Assembly: GCA_934524985.1 (NCBI GenBank)
Contig: CAKSYT010000003.1
Location: 1-64,000 of the forward strand
DNA length: 64,000 nt
Reading direction: 5' to 3'
Origin: an uncultured Faecalibacterium sp.
GTDB taxonomy: Bacteria > Bacillota > Clostridia > Oscillospirales > Ruminococcaceae
Both the position numbers and the translations under genes were made by a program. Below, piece after piece: positions 43,699-52,032 of this stretch (its first letter is position 1; each line of letters begins with the position of its first letter). The notes under the pieces were generated by a model, which saw only the letters and a list, made by a program, of their open reading frames with translations, ran no database searches and was not told the DNA's origin.

Positions 43699-43711
43699 AG
43701 GGGAGAATAGC

Positions 43712-44596
43712 TTATTTGGCGCTGTCCTTGGCAAGGGCGGCGTCAATGTTTTTTTGCAGAGCGGCAAGGTTTTCTTCCTTGTCAATGCCGCCCAGCAGGG
43801 GCTGGCCCACAACGTTGCCGTCCCGGTCAAAGACGTAGGTGGTGGGGAAGGCCATGATGTTCAGCGCGAACTTACCGGCCTCGCTGCCGGAGGCAAAGTA
43901 GATGTTGCGGTAGCTTGCGCCCGTTGCAGCCAGCAGCTTTTTGGCAGCTTCGATGCCCTGCTGGTTGCCGTCCAGCGTCTCGGTGTTGATGCCGACCACC
44001 TCGCCGCCCTGTGCCTTGACCTTCTCGTTCAGGGCGTTCAGGTCGTCCAGTTCCTCCACGCAGGGCTTGCAGCCGTTGAACCAGAAGTTCACCACCGTAA
44101 AGGCGTTGCCCGCAAACAGGCTGTTGTCCACCGGGTTGCCCTCTAAATCGCTGCCCTCAAACTGGGGGAAAGCGGTGCCCTGTGCGGCAGCACTGGAAGA
44201 GGTGCCCTCTGCGGGGGCAAGAGCTGCAATTTGTTCCTCGATGGCACGGATCTTTTCTGCATCTGCGGTCAGGGTCTTGTACTCCTCATCCGAGAACTGG
44301 TCTTTTGCCTTTTCCACGGCACTCAGCAGAAAATCACCGTAGTTCGTGCTGAGGGTGGTCTCGGTCACGTTCTTGTCCATGGAAGTGAACACCTTCTCCC
44401 ACAGGGCATCGTTTGCGGAAAGAATCTCGTTTTCCTCGGCCAGCAGCTGCTCCTCGGTCTTGGTTTCCGCTGCCGCAGAGGAAGCGGCGGAAGAAGAGGA
44501 TGTCGAAGATGCAGAGGAAGCGCTCTGCCCGCAGGCGGCAAGGCTGAAAGCCAGCGTAAGGCTGAGCAAAAGTGCGGTTACACGGTTGAGCTTCAT
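43712..44596 (-). CDS. TlpA-like thioredoxin-fold lipoprotein
   Basis: A 294-residue exported lipoprotein. A signal peptide ends in the lipobox LAAC (Cys about 23), and a Ser/Ala-rich linker follows. A helical region spans 45-140, and a TlpA/ResA-like thioredoxin domain lies at 150-290 with the redox motif FWFNGCKPCVEEL and the cis-Pro loop AFPTTYVFDRDG. It would exchange disulfides outside the membrane. The start at 44596 follows AAAGGAG. It is the last gene of an operon with a 4Fe-4S membrane protein and a CXXC micro-protein, which probably pass electrons to it. Confidence 0.9.
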   Translation of the reverse strand: MKLNRVTALLLSLTLAFSLAACGQSASSASSTSSSSAASSAAAETKTEEQLLAEENEILSANDALWEKVFTSMDKNVTETTLSTNYGDFLLSAVEKAKDQFSDEEYKTLTADAEKIRAIEEQIAALAPAEGTSSSAAAQGTAFPQFEGSDLEGNPVDNSLFAGNAFTVVNFWFNGCKPCVEELDDLNALNEKVKAQGGEVVGINTETLDGNQQGIEAAKKLLAATGASYRNIYFASGSEAGKFALNIMAFPTTYVFDRDGNVVGQPLLGGIDKEENLAALQKNIDAALAKDSAK

Positions 44597-44600
44597 AATT

Positions 44601-45494
44601 TTACTCCTTTGTTGCTTCATTGTTTGATTTGTCTCCCAGCCCGAATTTATACTGAATGGCGTCCGTGGGGCAGGCTTTCATGCACATTCCGCAGCGGATA
44701 CATTCGGCGTGGTTGGGGGTCTTGGTAATGTCTACGTCCATCTTGCAGGCCCTTGCACAGGCTCCGCAGGAGACGCATTTGTGGGTGTCTACGCGCATCT
44801 GGAACAGCGAGACCCTGTTCAGCAGCGCATAGAACGCGCCCAGCGGGCACAGCCACTTGCAGAAGGGGCGGTAGAACACCACACTGCCCACGATGACCGC
44901 CAGCAAGATGCAGGCTTTCCATGTAAACAGCTTGCCCAGCGCGGCGCGGATGCCTGCATTGGTCAGAGAGAGGGGAATGGCACCCTCCAATACGCCCTGC
45001 GGGCAGAGATACTTGCAGAAGAACGGGTCGCCCATACCCAGCTCGTTGACCGCCAGCAGGGGCAGCAGCACCACCATGACCAGCAGCACGGCATACTTTA
45101 AATAGCGCAGCGGCTTTAACTTTTTGGTGGAGAGCTTGGGGGAAGGAATCTTGTGTAAAAGCTCCTGAAACCACCCGAACGGGCAGAGGAAGCCGCAGAT
45201 GAACCGCCCCAGCAGCACCCCGAAAAGGATGAGGATGCCGGTGATGTAGTAGGAAAAGCGGAATTTGGAAGAACCAACCACCGCTTGGAACGCCCCCACC
45301 GGGCAGGCACCGGCAGCACCCGGGCAGGAATAGCAGTTCAGCCCCGGTACGCAGACGTATTTTCCACTGCCCTGATACAGCGTCCCTTTGGCAAAGTTGG
45401 GCAGGTGGATATTGGTCAAAAGGGTCGCCCCGGCCTGTATAAAGCCCCGGAACCGGGCGAGGGGATTTAGTTTTTTCTTATCCAATGCCCACAC
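44601..45494 (-). CDS. NapH-like 4Fe-4S membrane protein
   Basis: A 297-residue integral membrane electron-transfer protein. It has about four membrane helices and paired cysteine motifs after helices (CGFLCPFGW, CKYLCPQG, CKWLCPLGAF). Two C-terminal 4Fe-4S ferredoxin clusters read CVSCGACARACKMD and CIRCGMCMKACPTD. An N-terminal Cys cluster, CYSCPGAAGACPVGAF, is also present. It resembles NapH/RdxA/CcoG-type proteins that move electrons across the membrane. It ends four bases before the tlpA-like start and overlaps the upstream CXXC micro-protein by 17 bp. Confidence 0.92.
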   Translation of the reverse strand: MWALDKKKLNPLARFRGFIQAGATLLTNIHLPNFAKGTLYQGSGKYVCVPGLNCYSCPGAAGACPVGAFQAVVGSSKFRFSYYITGILILFGVLLGRFICGFLCPFGWFQELLHKIPSPKLSTKKLKPLRYLKYAVLLVMVVLLPLLAVNELGMGDPFFCKYLCPQGVLEGAIPLSLTNAGIRAALGKLFTWKACILLAVIVGSVVFYRPFCKWLCPLGAFYALLNRVSLFQMRVDTHKCVSCGACARACKMDVDITKTPNHAECIRCGMCMKACPTDAIQYKFGLGDKSNNEATKE

Positions 45495-45621
45495 ACTCCA
45501 TACACAGCCGGATGGCTTTTGAAAATACGGTGTCCGCCTCGCCCCGCCATACGCCGAAGAGCAGCATCAGCACCCCGGCAGCCAGCAAAAGCAGCTGCGC
45601 CTGTTTTTTTGTCATGAACAT
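45478..45621 (-). CDS. CD1871A-family CXXC micro-protein
   Basis: A 47-residue protein: one membrane helix (about 6-24), then a short periplasmic-side tail ending Cys-Met-Glu-Cys-Val-Gly-Ile-Gly. The C-terminal CxxC pattern matches the CD1871A family of clostridial redox-operon proteins as I know it. The start at 45621 has AGGAGG at good spacing; ATG at 45624 and 45615 are alternatives. It heads the operon with the 4Fe-4S and TlpA-like genes and may bridge thiols and iron-sulfur clusters; that is inference. Confidence 0.8.
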   Translation of the reverse strand: MFMTKKQAQLLLLAAGVLMLLFGVWRGEADTVFSKAIRLCMECVGIG

Positions 45622-45684
45622 CATAGCCTCCTGTTGTTTGATGGCACCAGTATACACCATGTGGGATAAAATTTCTGCTAAGAA

Positions 45685-45720
45685 AATCTTAACACGAATC
45701 TTAACACCGTCTGCTATAAT
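45685..45720 (+). promoter_or_regulatory. Direct-repeat operator and promoter of the two-component system
   Basis: AATCTTAACAC at 45685 and again at 45697 (12 bp apart), then TATAAT at 45715. The repeats are placed like an OmpR-family binding site between the divergent redox operon and regulator gene. Confidence 0.7.
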
Positions 45721-45779
45721 CTGTTATAATGAAGAAAAACGCAAGAAACGGAATTTTTACGGGAAGGGTGGAAAACAAA

Positions 45780-46457
45780 ATGCGCCTTTTAGTGGTAGAG
45801 GACGAGCACTCCCTGCGGGAGGATATTGCCCGGAAGCTGCGGCTGTCCGGGTACGAGGTGGACGCCTGTGCAGACGGCGAAGCCGCGCTGGAAGCGCTGG
45901 CGGCAGAGCGGTACGACCTTGTACTGCTGGACCTCAACCTGCCCAAGGTGGACGGGATGCAGGTGCTGCGCAGCTTACGGCAGCACGACCTTGAGACCTG
46001 TGTGCTGATCTTATCGGCGCGCAGCGAAATTGCAGATAAGGTGGAGGGGCTGGATGCCGGGGCGAACGATTACCTTTCCAAGCCCTTCCACCTTGCAGAG
46101 CTGGAAGCCCGGGTGCGCAGCCTGACCCGGCGCAAGTTCATCCAGCAGGATGTCTGCCTGTGCTGCGGGCGGCTCAGTTTCAACACCCGCAGCCGCGTTG
46201 CCACAGTGGACGGCCAGACCCTTGCCCTGACGCGGAAGGAGAGCGGCGTACTGGAATATCTGCTGCTGCATCAGGGACGCCCGGTCAGTCAGGAAGAGCT
46301 CATCGAGCACGTCTGGGATGGCAGCGTGGACAGCTTCAGCAACTCCATCCGGGTGCATATTTCTGCGCTGCGCAAAAAGCTGCGGGCGGCGCTGGGTTAC
46401 GACCCCATCCGCAACCGCATCGGGGAAGGCTATGAGATCGGAGGAGAGGTACAATGA
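45780..46457 (+). CDS. OmpR-family response regulator
   Basis: A 225-residue regulator. The receiver domain (1-115) has the acidic pair in VVEDEHS, the phosphoacceptor Asp in DLVLLDLNLP, and Lys in YLSKPFHLAEL. A winged-helix output domain (about 130-222) carries NSIRVHISALRKKLR. All key residues are present. The start at 45780 follows GGGTGGA. It overlaps the sensor kinase gene by four bases. Two 12-bp-spaced repeats upstream suggest autoregulation and control of the divergent redox operon. Confidence 0.93.
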   Translation: MRLLVVEDEHSLREDIARKLRLSGYEVDACADGEAALEALAAERYDLVLLDLNLPKVDGMQVLRSLRQHDLETCVLILSARSEIADKVEGLDAGANDYLSKPFHLAELEARVRSLTRRKFIQQDVCLCCGRLSFNTRSRVATVDGQTLALTRKESGVLEYLLLHQGRPVSQEELIEHVWDGSVDSFSNSIRVHISALRKKLRAALGYDPIRNRIGEGYEIGGEVQ

Positions 46458-47602
46458 AGCGTTTGTCCCTGCAATGGCGCATCACCCTGCTGACGGCGCT
46501 GCTCATCGCCTGCGCCTGCGTGTGCATGAACCTGCTTTTATACCGCACCGGTGCCACCGGCATGGATGCCCTCAACGGCTTTATGATGCAGTACCAGCCC
46601 GGCAGCGCAGATTCCTTGACCATCGAGATCCCGCAGGAGGAAATGTCCAGCCTGCTGGCGCATTTTTCGCAGGAGGTCTACGATGCAAAGGTGGTCTTTG
46701 GCCGCAAGGGCTGGTGCATCACTGCTGTGGTCACCATCGTCAGCGCTGCCATCGCTTATTTTGTCAGCGGTAGAGCGCTGAAACCTTTGCAGCAGCTTGC
46801 GCAGCAGGCACAGAGGGTCGATCAGGACAGCATTGCCACCGCCCGGTTGGACGAAGATACCGTGCAGGAATTCGGGCAGCTGAGCCGGTCGGTGAACCGG
46901 ATGCTGGATGGGCTGGCGCAATCCTTTGAATTGCAGCGGCAGTTTGCGGGCAACGCCGCCCACGAGCTGCGCACCCCGCTGGCTATTTTGCAGACAAAGC
47001 TGGAACTGTTTGCAGAGGAGCACCCGGCCATGGACGCCGAGACCGCCGGGCTGGTCAGCTCCCTGCGGGAGCAGCTGGACCGCCTGACTGCCCTTGTGCG
47101 CACTTTATTAGAGATGAGCAATCTGCAATCGGTCTCCCGCACCGACCAGATCGCCCTTGCGCCGCTGGTGGAGGAAATCTTGACCGATTTGACCCCTCTT
47201 GCGCAGAAAACTGGCATCACCCTGCAGCAGGACTGTGAGGAGCTTGGCATGGTGGGCAGCGACGCGCTGATTTACCGGCTGGTGTTCAATCTGGTGGAAA
47301 ACGGCATCAAGTATAACCGCCCCGGCGGCGCGGTGTGCGTCACCCTGCGGCAGGAAAAACAAGCCGCTGTGCTGCGCGTTGCAGATACCGGCCCGGGCAT
47401 CCCCGCAGACTGCCGGGACAGCATCTTCCAGCCCTTTTTCCGGGTGGATAAGTCCCGCAGCCGGGAAATGGGCGGCGTTGGGCTCGGGCTTGCCCTTGTG
47501 CGGGAGATCGCCGTGCTGCACGGCGGCAGTGTGACCGTGGAGAGCAGCAGCGAAAACGGCACCACTTTTGCCGTCACCCTGCCGCTGGCGCAGCCCTGCT
47601 GA
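46454..47602 (+). CDS. Sensor histidine kinase
   Basis: A 382-residue membrane kinase. Membrane helices lie at about 8-30 and 95-115, enclosing a ~60-residue extracytoplasmic sensor region without cysteines. A HAMP-like linker is followed by the H-box AGNAAHELRTPLAILQTK (His near residue 175), then N-box NLVENGIKYN, G1 DTGPGIP and G2 GGVGLGLALV. All catalytic boxes are intact. It overlaps its response regulator gene by ATGA, and its stop precedes an aldose epimerase gene by 97 bp. Confidence 0.93.
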   Translation: MKRLSLQWRITLLTALLIACACVCMNLLLYRTGATGMDALNGFMMQYQPGSADSLTIEIPQEEMSSLLAHFSQEVYDAKVVFGRKGWCITAVVTIVSAAIAYFVSGRALKPLQQLAQQAQRVDQDSIATARLDEDTVQEFGQLSRSVNRMLDGLAQSFELQRQFAGNAAHELRTPLAILQTKLELFAEEHPAMDAETAGLVSSLREQLDRLTALVRTLLEMSNLQSVSRTDQIALAPLVEEILTDLTPLAQKTGITLQQDCEELGMVGSDALIYRLVFNLVENGIKYNRPGGAVCVTLRQEKQAAVLRVADTGPGIPADCRDSIFQPFFRVDKSRSREMGGVGLGLALVREIAVLHGGSVTVESSSENGTTFAVTLPLAQPC

Positions 47603-47698
47603 AACCGGGTGGACTGGGGCTTTATTTTTGGCACACAGGGGAGTATACTGGAAGCAGCAGGCCCCCGGAAAATAAGAAGGACAAAGGAGATACTGAAA

Positions 47699-48580
47699 AT
47701 GCAGGCAACCATTCACAACGAATTCCTGACCCTGACCGTGGACACCCACGGTGCAGAGGCTGTCAGCCTGAAGAACGCCGCAGGCGAAGAGCTGCTCTGG
47801 CAGGCCGACCCTGCCATCTGGAAGCGCCATGCACCCATCCTGTTCCCGTGGACGGGCAAGCTGGTGGACGGCACCTTTGCAGCCAAGGGCAAAACATGGA
47901 AGGGCGGTCAGCACGGCTTTGCCCGGGATCTGGAGCACACCCTGCTGCGGGCAGAAGGGGACACCATCCAGCTGGAGTTGCGCGCAGACGATGCCATCAA
48001 GGCAGAGCGCTTCCCTTATGATTTTGTGCTCACCAGCACCTTCCGTCTGGAGGGCAAGACCGTGCACCATACTTTGCAGGTGACGAACCCCGGCACGGAG
48101 GAGCTGCGCTTCGGCATCGGCTTCCACCCGGCGTTCAACGTGCCGTTCGATGAAAAGCACACCACCACGGACTACGAGTTCCGTTTTGACCAGCCGGAAA
48201 GCCCGGTCATCCTCGACGCCCGCCCCAACGGTCTGCTGAGCGGCAAGAGCTATTACCAGTGGAAGAACCAGCAGACCATCCCACTGACCGATGACCTGTT
48301 TGCCAACGACAGTTTTTGCATGGCAGGCCTGCGCACTGGCACCATTGGCATCTGCGAGAAGGATACCGGCCGCAATATCACCTGCAAGGTGGAGGGCTAC
48401 CCCTATTCGCTCATCTGGTCGTCTCCCGCAAAGCCGGTGCGGTTCGTGTGCATCGAGCCGTGGCACAGCCTGCCCGCCGCTGCCACCGACCCGCAGGACT
48501 GGGAGCAGCGCGCCGCCGCCGCCTGCCTTGCCCCCGGCGAAAGTTGGCAGACCACCCTCAGCACCACCTTTGAACGGTAA
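47699..48580 (+). CDS. Aldose 1-epimerase family protein
   Basis: A 293-residue beta-sandwich protein of the galactose mutarotase superfamily, in the branch related to YeaD/LACX-like proteins. The segments HAPILFPWTGKLVDG, QHGFARD (His) and FGIGFHPAFNVP (His) hold the typical catalytic-site histidines. It would interconvert alpha and beta anomers of a hexose or hexose phosphate. The start at 47699 follows AAAGGAGA. It is a single gene, followed by a short hairpin GCACGC/GCGTGC at 48587-48607. Confidence 0.88.
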   Translation: MQATIHNEFLTLTVDTHGAEAVSLKNAAGEELLWQADPAIWKRHAPILFPWTGKLVDGTFAAKGKTWKGGQHGFARDLEHTLLRAEGDTIQLELRADDAIKAERFPYDFVLTSTFRLEGKTVHHTLQVTNPGTEELRFGIGFHPAFNVPFDEKHTTTDYEFRFDQPESPVILDARPNGLLSGKSYYQWKNQQTIPLTDDLFANDSFCMAGLRTGTIGICEKDTGRNITCKVEGYPYSLIWSSPAKPVRFVCIEPWHSLPAAATDPQDWEQRAAAACLAPGESWQTTLSTTFER

Positions 48581-48608
48581 GAAAAAAGCACGCAGAAACG
48601 GCGTGCTC

Positions 48609-48637
48609 TTGACAGAAACCTCAAAAGTGGGTATACT
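48609..48637 (+). promoter_or_regulatory. Consensus promoter without a downstream protein gene
   Basis: TTGACA at 48609, 17 bp, TATACT at 48632. Confidence 0.8.
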
Positions 48638-48643
48638 ATAAAT

Positions 48644-48733
48644 AGAAAAGGCACTGCGACAAGCGGTCAGCCCTTTTGATGAACCGTCTTAGAAACTAAG
48701 AACCGTCACCGGCCAGGGTGGCGGTTCTTTTTT
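48644..48733 (+). ncRNA. Candidate small RNA (about 90 nt)
   Basis: It starts about 7 bases after a consensus -10 and ends in a terminator: AAGAACCG / CGGTTCTT stem at 48698-48729 followed by TTTT. Inside is a perfect TCTTAG-AAA-CTAAGA hairpin that overlaps the terminator's 5' arm. No start codon with ribosome site is present. The promoter-to-terminator architecture is complete, and no known RNA family was recognised. Confidence 0.6.
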
Positions 48734-48814
48734 GTTGAGAGTGCCGCAGCAGAGAATATGCTGGCTGTCTGCAATAGGGCAGCTGTTTCCCTCTGCGACC
48801 CCTCCTGTGAAAAG

Positions 48815-48915
48815 GGGACAGCGGAACGCCCGCAGGCGTTCCGCTGTCCCGAACTATAAAATATTCTTTCCGCTGAAGATGGCCAAAGCGCACGCGGCGG
48901 CCATTTCAAATCGTT
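48815..48915. repeat. Composite dispersed repeat, second copy
   Basis: A perfect 16-bp palindrome with CGCA centre (48815-48850) is followed by the TTCCGCTGAAGATGG...AAATCGTT block (48868-48915). It has the same order as 15116-15212. Confidence 0.75.
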
Positions 48916-48943
48916 CCGTGCAAAGGCTCAGAAAAGCAGATGC

Positions 48944-50383
48944 TTAGTAAGCAACGCCCCAGTAGACCATGGCCTTTGCGGGCTTGCCGCAGCAGGGGCA
49001 CACATCGCTGAGCTGCTCCTGCTCAAAGGGCATGCAGCGGCTGGAAAGTCCGGCCTCTTCCTTCATCTTCATCTCGCAGGCCAGATCGCCGCACCACATG
49101 GTCTTGATGTAGCCGGTGTTGGCCTTGGCCAGCTCCTTCACCTCGTCCATGGTGGTGGCAGCCCAGGTGCGCTTTTCGCGGTTTTCCAGCGCACGCTGGT
49201 ACAGATCCTTGCGCAGAGCCTCCAGCTGGGCGGGGATGGCGGTCTCCAGCTCGTCCAAGCTTACAAAGACCTTCTCGCGGGTGTCGCGGCGCACCAGCAC
49301 GCACTGGTTCTTTTCCAGATCCTTGGGGCCGATCTCAAGGCGCAGGGGCACACCCTTCATCTCCCACTGGGCAAACTTCCAGCCGGGAGCGTTGTCGCTG
49401 TCGTCCAGTTTCACGCGGGCGTACTTGCTGATCTTCTCGGCCAGCTCGGCAGCCTTTTCGGAGACGCCGGGCTTGTGGGCGGCAATGGGCACCACTACTA
49501 CCTGAATGGGGGCAATGGCCGGGGGCAGGATCAGGCCGTCATCATCGCCGTGGGTCATGATGATAGCACCCACCAGACGGGTGGAAACGCCCCAGCTGGT
49601 CTGGAACGGATGATGCAGCTGGTTGTCGCGGCCGGTAAAGGTGACATCGTAAGCCTTGCTGAACTTATCGCCAAAGTAGTGGCTGGTGCCGCTCTGCAGT
49701 GCCTTGCCGTCCTTCATCATGGCTTCGATGGTGTAGGTGGCCTCGGCACCGGCAAACTTTTCCTTGTCGGTCTTGCGGCCCTTCACCACGGGGATCGCCA
49801 GATCCTGCTCGCAGGTGTCTGCATAGCAGTTCAGCTGCTGCTGGGTCTCAGCCTCGGCCTCGGCAGCGGTCTCGTGGATGGTGTGACCCTCCTGCCACCA
49901 GAACTCGCGGCTGCGCAGGAAGGGACGGGTGGTCTTTTCCCAGCGCACCACGCTGCACCACTGGTTGTACTTCATGGGAAGCTCGCGGTAGCTGTGCAGC
50001 ACGCGGGACCAGTGGTCGCAGAACATGGTCTCGCTGGTGGGACGCACTGCCAGACGCTCTTCCAGCTTGTCGGAGCCGCCCATCGTGACCCACGCCACCT
50101 CCGGCGCGAAGCCATTGACGAGCTCGCCTTCCTTCTGCAGCAGGCTCTCCGGGATCAGCACCGGCATAGCCACGTTCTCATGGCCGGTGGCCTTGAACCG
50201 GGCGTCCAGATCCTTCTGGATCAACTCCCAGATGGCCTGACCATAGGGGCGCAGGATGATAAAGCCCTTCACACTGGAATACTCCACCAGCTCTGCCTTC
50301 ACGCAGATATCGGTGTACCACTGTGCAAAGTTTTCTTCCTGACTGGTGATCGCCTGCACGAGCTTCTTGTTGTCTTTTGCCAT
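48944..50383 (-). CDS. proS: Prolyl-tRNA synthetase (archaeal/eukaryotic type)
   Basis: A 479-residue cytoplasmic enzyme that charges tRNA-Pro. Class II motifs are present: motif 2 around [22 protein letters not shown], and motif 3 near [23 protein letters not shown]-terminal anticodon-binding domain and a zinc-binding-type tail (CGDLAC...[18 protein letters not shown]) identify the ProS type 3 group, without the bacterial editing insertion. The start at 50383 follows GGGAGGAT. It is downstream of acpP on the minus strand but separated from it by a terminator. Confidence 0.96.
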   Translation of the reverse strand: MAKDNKKLVQAITSQEENFAQWYTDICVKAELVEYSSVKGFIILRPYGQAIWELIQKDLDARFKATGHENVAMPVLIPESLLQKEGELVNGFAPEVAWVTMGGSDKLEERLAVRPTSETMFCDHWSRVLHSYRELPMKYNQWCSVVRWEKTTRPFLRSREFWWQEGHTIHETAAEAEAETQQQLNCYADTCEQDLAIPVVKGRKTDKEKFAGAEATYTIEAMMKDGKALQSGTSHYFGDKFSKAYDVTFTGRDNQLHHPFQTSWGVSTRLVGAIIMTHGDDDGLILPPAIAPIQVVVVPIAAHKPGVSEKAAELAEKISKYARVKLDDSDNAPGWKFAQWEMKGVPLRLEIGPKDLEKNQCVLVRRDTREKVFVSLDELETAIPAQLEALRKDLYQRALENREKRTWAATTMDEVKELAKANTGYIKTMWCGDLACEMKMKEEAGLSSRCMPFEQEQLSDVCPCCGKPAKAMVYWGVAY

Positions 50384-50442
50384 TTTGTTATATCCTCCCA
50401 AGGCCGTGCGCCAAACGCTGTGCGTTCCGCACGAACCATAAT

Positions 50443-50495
50443 AAAACCCCGCCTGCCTGCACGGCCGTGTGCCGCACTGCAAAGGCGGGGCTTTT
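50443..50495 (-). terminator. Terminator after acpP
   Basis: Minus strand: GCCCCGCC...GGCGGGG long imperfect stem followed by TTTTATT. Confidence 0.75.
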
Positions 50496-50506
50496 GCCTA
50501 AAAGAA

Positions 50507-50743
50507 TCAGTTCTGCGCGTGGCTGTCCACAAAGTTTACCACATCGCCTACGGTGCGCAGGGACTCGATCGCGTCGTCCGGCACCTCGATGCCAAACTCG
50601 TCCTCCAGCGTCATCACCATGTCCACGATATCCAGACTGTCTGCCTCGAAATCGCTCATGATATCGCTTTCCAGCGTGATCTTTGCCGGGTCAACGTCCA
50701 GCTGCTCAGCCAGCAATGCACGGATTTTTTCAAAAGTATCCAT
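50507..50743 (-). CDS. acpP: Acyl carrier protein
   Basis: A 78-residue acidic four-helix protein. The phosphopantetheine attachment serine is in FEADSLDIVDMVMTLE (Ser36), and the acidic helix 2 that contacts fatty-acid enzymes is intact. The start at 50743 follows AAAAGGAGA. It has its own consensus promoter. It is separate from any fatty-acid gene cluster in the window, so it may be the main or an accessory carrier. Confidence 0.95.
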   Translation of the reverse strand: MDTFEKIRALLAEQLDVDPAKITLESDIMSDFEADSLDIVDMVMTLEDEFGIEVPDDAIESLRTVGDVVNFVDSHAQN

Positions 50744-50854
50744 TCCTGTGGTCTCCTTTTTGCAGTTGTATTGCATACGCGTACAGCCCGCCGTGCCCGG
50801 AAAAGCCTCCGGTATCCGGCACAGCCTTGCCTGCTGTACAAAGCGCTCTCTTTT

Positions 50855-50883
50855 TTTATATCCCATGCAGTGCGTATTGTCAA
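50855..50883 (-). promoter_or_regulatory. Promoter of acpP
   Basis: Minus strand TTGACA (50883-50878), 17 bp, TATAAA (50860-50855). Confidence 0.8.
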
Positions 50884-50933
50884 GCCCTGTTTTGCAGCAA
50901 CTGAAGAAAATTGTCTGAAAGCTGCTTTTTCCC

Positions 50934-50962
50934 TTGACATCTCGTGCCGGTTTTTTTATCAT
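50934..50962 (+). promoter_or_regulatory. Promoter of dapF
   Basis: TTGACA at 50934, 17 bp, TATCAT at 50957; the start codon is 57 bp downstream. Confidence 0.75.
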
Positions 50963-51018
50963 TATAAAGTAATGAGTTTACAGGGACTGACCAGTCTCTT
51001 TTATAAGGAGCGATAAGC

Positions 51019-51858
51019 ATGAAGCTTTCATTCACCAAAATGCAGGGCTGCGCCAACGATTACATCTATCTGGACTGCCGCACCTCCGGTGTGCCGGAGG
51101 AGATCGCAGCGCTTTCAGAGCGGCTGTCCCGGCGGCATTTTTCCATCGGCGCGGACGGCATTATCTGCATCTGCGCACCGGTCACAGCCGGGGCAGACGC
51201 CATGATGCGCATTTTTAATGCGGACGGCAGCGAGGGCAAGATGTGCGGCAACGGCATCCGCTGCGTGGCCGAGTGGCTGTACACCCGCGGCACGGCAAAG
51301 CCGAAGCTTGCCATCGACACCCTTAGCGGCTTAAAGACCGTTTCCCGCATGGGCGAAGGGCTGTGGCAGGTAGAGATGGGTACCTACACCGCCATGGCGG
51401 CGGCGCTGCCAGCCGTGAACATGGGCGAAGGGCCGCTGGTAGATCTGCCCCTTCAGGTGGAAGAGAACCTGTGGCGGGTGACCTGCATCAGCGTGGGCAA
51501 CCCCCATTGCGTGACCATTGTGCCGGAGGTGGACAGTCTGAAGCTGGAGCAGATCGGCCCGGGCTTTGAGCACCACGAAAACTTCCCGGAGCGCATCAAC
51601 ACCGAGTTTGTGCAGGTAGTGGACGCCACCCACCTGAAGATGCGCGTGTGGGAGCGCGGCAGCGGCGAGACATGGGCCTGCGGCACCGGCACCTGTGCCA
51701 CTGTGGCAGCCCTGACCGAGCTGGGTGTCTGCCCCGCCGGGGAGGACGTTCATGTGCAGCTGCGCGGCGGCGAGCTGACCATCCGGGTGCTGCCCGGCAA
51801 GCAGCTGCTGATGACCGGCGCTGCCGAGACCGTGTGCGAGGGCACGACCGAAGTTTAA
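51019..51858 (+). CDS. dapF: Diaminopimelate epimerase
   Basis: A 279-residue cytoplasmic enzyme that converts LL- to meso-diaminopimelate for lysine and peptidoglycan. The two catalytic cysteines sit in MCGNGIRC (about residue 76) and ACGTGTCATVAAL (about residue 220). FNADGSEG and SVGNPHCV are the substrate-binding signatures. The length is normal. The start follows AAGGAGCG. It is followed by dapL, the step before it in the pathway, with a 141-bp terminal-inverted-repeat element between them. Confidence 0.96.
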   Translation: MKLSFTKMQGCANDYIYLDCRTSGVPEEIAALSERLSRRHFSIGADGIICICAPVTAGADAMMRIFNADGSEGKMCGNGIRCVAEWLYTRGTAKPKLAIDTLSGLKTVSRMGEGLWQVEMGTYTAMAAALPAVNMGEGPLVDLPLQVEENLWRVTCISVGNPHCVTIVPEVDSLKLEQIGPGFEHHENFPERINTEFVQVVDATHLKMRVWERGSGETWACGTGTCATVAALTELGVCPAGEDVHVQLRGGELTIRVLPGKQLLMTGAAETVCEGTTEV

Positions 51859-51863
51859 ACAAG

Positions 51864-52004
51864 AACCCTCTCAGTCGCCTGACGGCGCCAGCTCTCCCGA
51901 AGGGCGAGCTTTTCTGCATCAAGAGGAAAAGTTTCCCTTCAAAATGAAAAGCTCCCCCCTCGGGGGAGCTGGCATCGAGCGGACGCGAGATGACTGAGAG
52001 GGTT
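51864..52004. repeat. MITE-like element (141 bp) with 13-bp terminal inverted repeats
   Basis: The ends AACCCTCTCAGTC (51864-51876) and GACTGAGAGGGTT (51992-52004) are perfect inverse copies. Inner arms GCCAGCTC / GAGCTGGC also pair. It begins six bases after the dapF stop and ends 28 bp before dapL. Confidence 0.8.
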
Positions 52005-52032
52005 CCACAATATAGAAGCGAGGGAAAGTATC

